From Pteria penguin (Eukaryota; Mollusca; Bivalvia; Pterioida; Pteriidae): a stretch of DNA of 64,000 nt. The translations under genes and the position numbers were made by a program. This document shows, piece by piece, positions 62,597 to 64,000 of this stretch. Every line of letters starts with the position of its first letter. The first letter of the stretch is position 1. The notes below the pieces were generated by a model. It did not search any database. It worked only from the letters and a program-made list of their open reading frames with translations, and had not been told where the DNA came from. The stretch covers positions 41,963,585 to 42,027,584 of the forward strand of contig CM068580.1 of NCBI GenBank assembly GCA_035048485.1. Reading direction: 5' to 3'.

Positions 62597-63168
62597 GGAA
62601 AATAATTAATATAAATACAGAACTCAGTACGTCAGTATTGACATCCTTTTCGCTCCATTAATGGCGAACGGTCCGTGCTCATGGTCCAAGAAATTTTAGA
62701 ATGTCCTAATAGTGGTCTATATTATCATCACAATGCATTACACTTGTTTCTGAGAGGGAAAGAATATTAAAACACTCGGATGCATGGCAACGGACAAATC
62801 AAACGAAAATAGATACAAAACGGTCAAATAGCTGAAAATTTCACAAATACATATTACTTTTCCTTCATTTAACGCCTCATCCTATCGCTTTGGGACATAC
62901 ATGTTATTGAGATATAACGAAATATCAATAGGAATCAATAACGATGTACACGTATGTTATACCCAACGGGAGATAACGCAGACTATGGACTTATAGTCCA
63001 ATACCACCTTACCCCTCGCTGATTGGGTACATAAAACTTATATAATTCAATATCAGCATTTGGTCATTGATGATAATCCCATTATTCATTCCCATATTTT
63101 AGATTCTACCTGTGAAGATGATAAATTGAGAGTGGGGGCGTTATGATGAGTAAACGTCGGTGAACCTT
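62151..63168. other. Intergenic, upstream of the gene at 63247
   Basis: Holds a (TTA)n microsatellite and AT-rich sequence. A 136-codon frame at 62199-62609 ends in a run of Leu/Ile encoded by the microsatellite and is not a gene. Confidence 0.45.
62536..62596. repeat. (TTA)n microsatellite, about 20 units
   Basis: Uninterrupted trinucleotide run. Confidence 0.95.
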
Positions 63169-63178
63169 GTCACGTGAC
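63169..63178. promoter_or_regulatory. Palindromic E-box GTCACGTGAC (CLEAR-like) upstream of the gene starting at 63247
   Basis: A perfect 10-bp palindrome 69 bp before the ATG. Known: GTCACGTGAC is the core of CLEAR sites bound by TFEB/MITF and also suits USF/MYC-type bHLH factors. Promoter-proximal position supports function. The same 10-mer occurs at 2197-2206 and 7386-7395, where I find no gene, so the motif alone is not proof. Confidence 0.4.
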
Positions 63179-63246
63179 TCTGACATTTTGACACTCCAGG
63201 TATTCCCGTCTGTAAATTAAGGTGTATAAGGAAGAAGTCTCTCAAC

Positions 63247-63648
63247 ATGCCGGTAAGTCGAAATTACTAAATACACTTCCAACCAATGTCTATGCTTTAG
63301 ATTTTATGTTTGTATTTACTTTTATAAAATGTAATTTAATACAATTTTTCCCCATTTTGTTCATATAAGAGCGCATTACATGCAAGACTTTTAGAATGTG
63401 TTCTCTTGCATCCTGGAGGGCGGTGCCCATGTTTCAAACCATGTTTTCCGCCAAGCATCGTGTTTTTTCACATGTAATTGAAGGAAATTATGTAAGTGAT
63501 CAAACACATAGAAAACTTTATTTGATATATATTCATATATATAAATTTCGTTACAAAACATATTTTCTTTTATGTGCTTATTCTTCCATGAATGAATGTA
63601 GTTATTCAGGTTTCTGTTTACGACGTCAAATATGATATACCTGTACAG
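63247..63648 (+). CDS. 5' end of an unidentified gene (three exons, continues beyond the window)
   Basis: Exons: 63247-63252 (ATG CCG then GTAAGT), 63372-63491 (acceptor after a T/C-rich tract, donor TAT|GTAAGT) and 63610-63648 (acceptor TTCAG, donor CAG|GTAATA). All three are in phase 0 and give 55 residues: MPRITCKTFRMCSLASWRAV, then PMFQTMFSAKHRVFSHVIEG, then NYVSVYDVKYDIPVQ. The first 37 residues are basic, rich in Ser, Phe and hydrophobics, and lack Asp and almost lack Glu, which resembles a mitochondrial presequence. I do not recognise the protein. The rest would lie to the right of the window. Short exons make this less certain than the other genes. Confidence 0.55.
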
Positions 63649-64000
63649 GTAATATGCGTCGAGGGGTTACACGTAGGTATAGTGTTTACATTAGTGTGGG
63701 CGAAAATCGATATCACTAGTAAATAGTTAAAATTCTTACCTCCAAGATAAAATCTTGGTGTTGATAAATCCGTCAAAAGTAAAATAAAGCTAAAGCTCTG
63801 AAAATATTTGTATTTAGAAGATCTAAATATAAGTTGAAACAAGATAGAATTTACATGAAAACGATAGTCCCTGTCTCTTTTTCAATCATAGACGAAATTG
63901 TTAAAAATAACAATTTTGAAATGAGATATAATGAAAGCCTTGTTCTGCAAAAGGTGAAAAATAAAATTTTATAGTACAATGTATTTCTATATAATATTTG

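Noticed and set aside
62199..62609. 136-codon plus-strand ORF ending in a run of leucines
   Set aside because: The run is a translated (TTA)n microsatellite; the rest has no recognisable feature.
63370..63481. Alternative reading of exon 2 in the right-edge gene, starting at 63370
   Set aside because: That frame stops at 63477-63479, while the acceptor two bases later gives an open frame ending exactly at a GTAAGT donor and continuing into a third in-phase exon.

Overview
This window is eukaryotic: AT-rich, intron-dense, full of ACATGTA-type words, poly-G/poly-C tracts, short foldback elements, tRNA-derived SINE scraps and minisatellites. That texture suggests a lophotrochozoan animal, most likely a bivalve mollusc. 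The assignment is by style only; no marker gene fixes the species. I see no bacterial operon, rRNA, intact tRNA or CRISPR array.

Three protein genes can be supported. (1) A 32-exon gene on the minus strand fills about 48 kb (start codon at 58815, stop at 10803). I rebuilt it exon by exon from GT/AG sites. Every intron phase agrees, and the joined frame is 3513 nt, or 1170 residues plus a stop. It has an N-terminal leucine-rich-repeat domain with an LRR cap, a middle of hydrophobic helices, and a long basic, Pro/Ser-rich, probably disordered C-terminal half. I do not recognise a named orthologue. (2) An intronless plus-strand gene at 26242-27567 encodes a 441-residue protein made almost wholly of ankyrin repeats. 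It sits inside the 12.6-kb intron 23 of gene 1, on the opposite strand. (3) At the right edge a plus-strand gene begins at 63247 with three short phase-0 coding exons and runs out of the window. A perfect GTCACGTGAC motif lies about 70 bp before its start codon.

Layout: 1-10.6 kb has no supportable host gene; it holds a decayed transposase zinc-finger fragment, foldback/MITE-like elements, a 67-bp minisatellite and a degenerate 35-bp repeat beside the 3' end of gene 1. 10.65-58.9 kb is gene 1, with the nested ankyrin gene, a 59-bp minisatellite downstream of it, a deleted Tigger/pogo element with both terminal repeats, a strong foldback element, a MITE whose relative lies near 1.3 kb, SINE-like pieces and a triplicated repeat carrying TGACCTTTGACCT sites. 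58.9-63.2 kb is intergenic, with a LINE 3' remnant, microsatellites and a degenerate tandem repeat. 63.25-64 kb is the start of gene 3.

No pathway links the three genes. The main points for follow-up are the complete unnamed LRR gene, the ankyrin gene nested in its intron, an upstream ORF overlapping its start codon, and a 24-bp tandem array in register with one of its splice acceptors.
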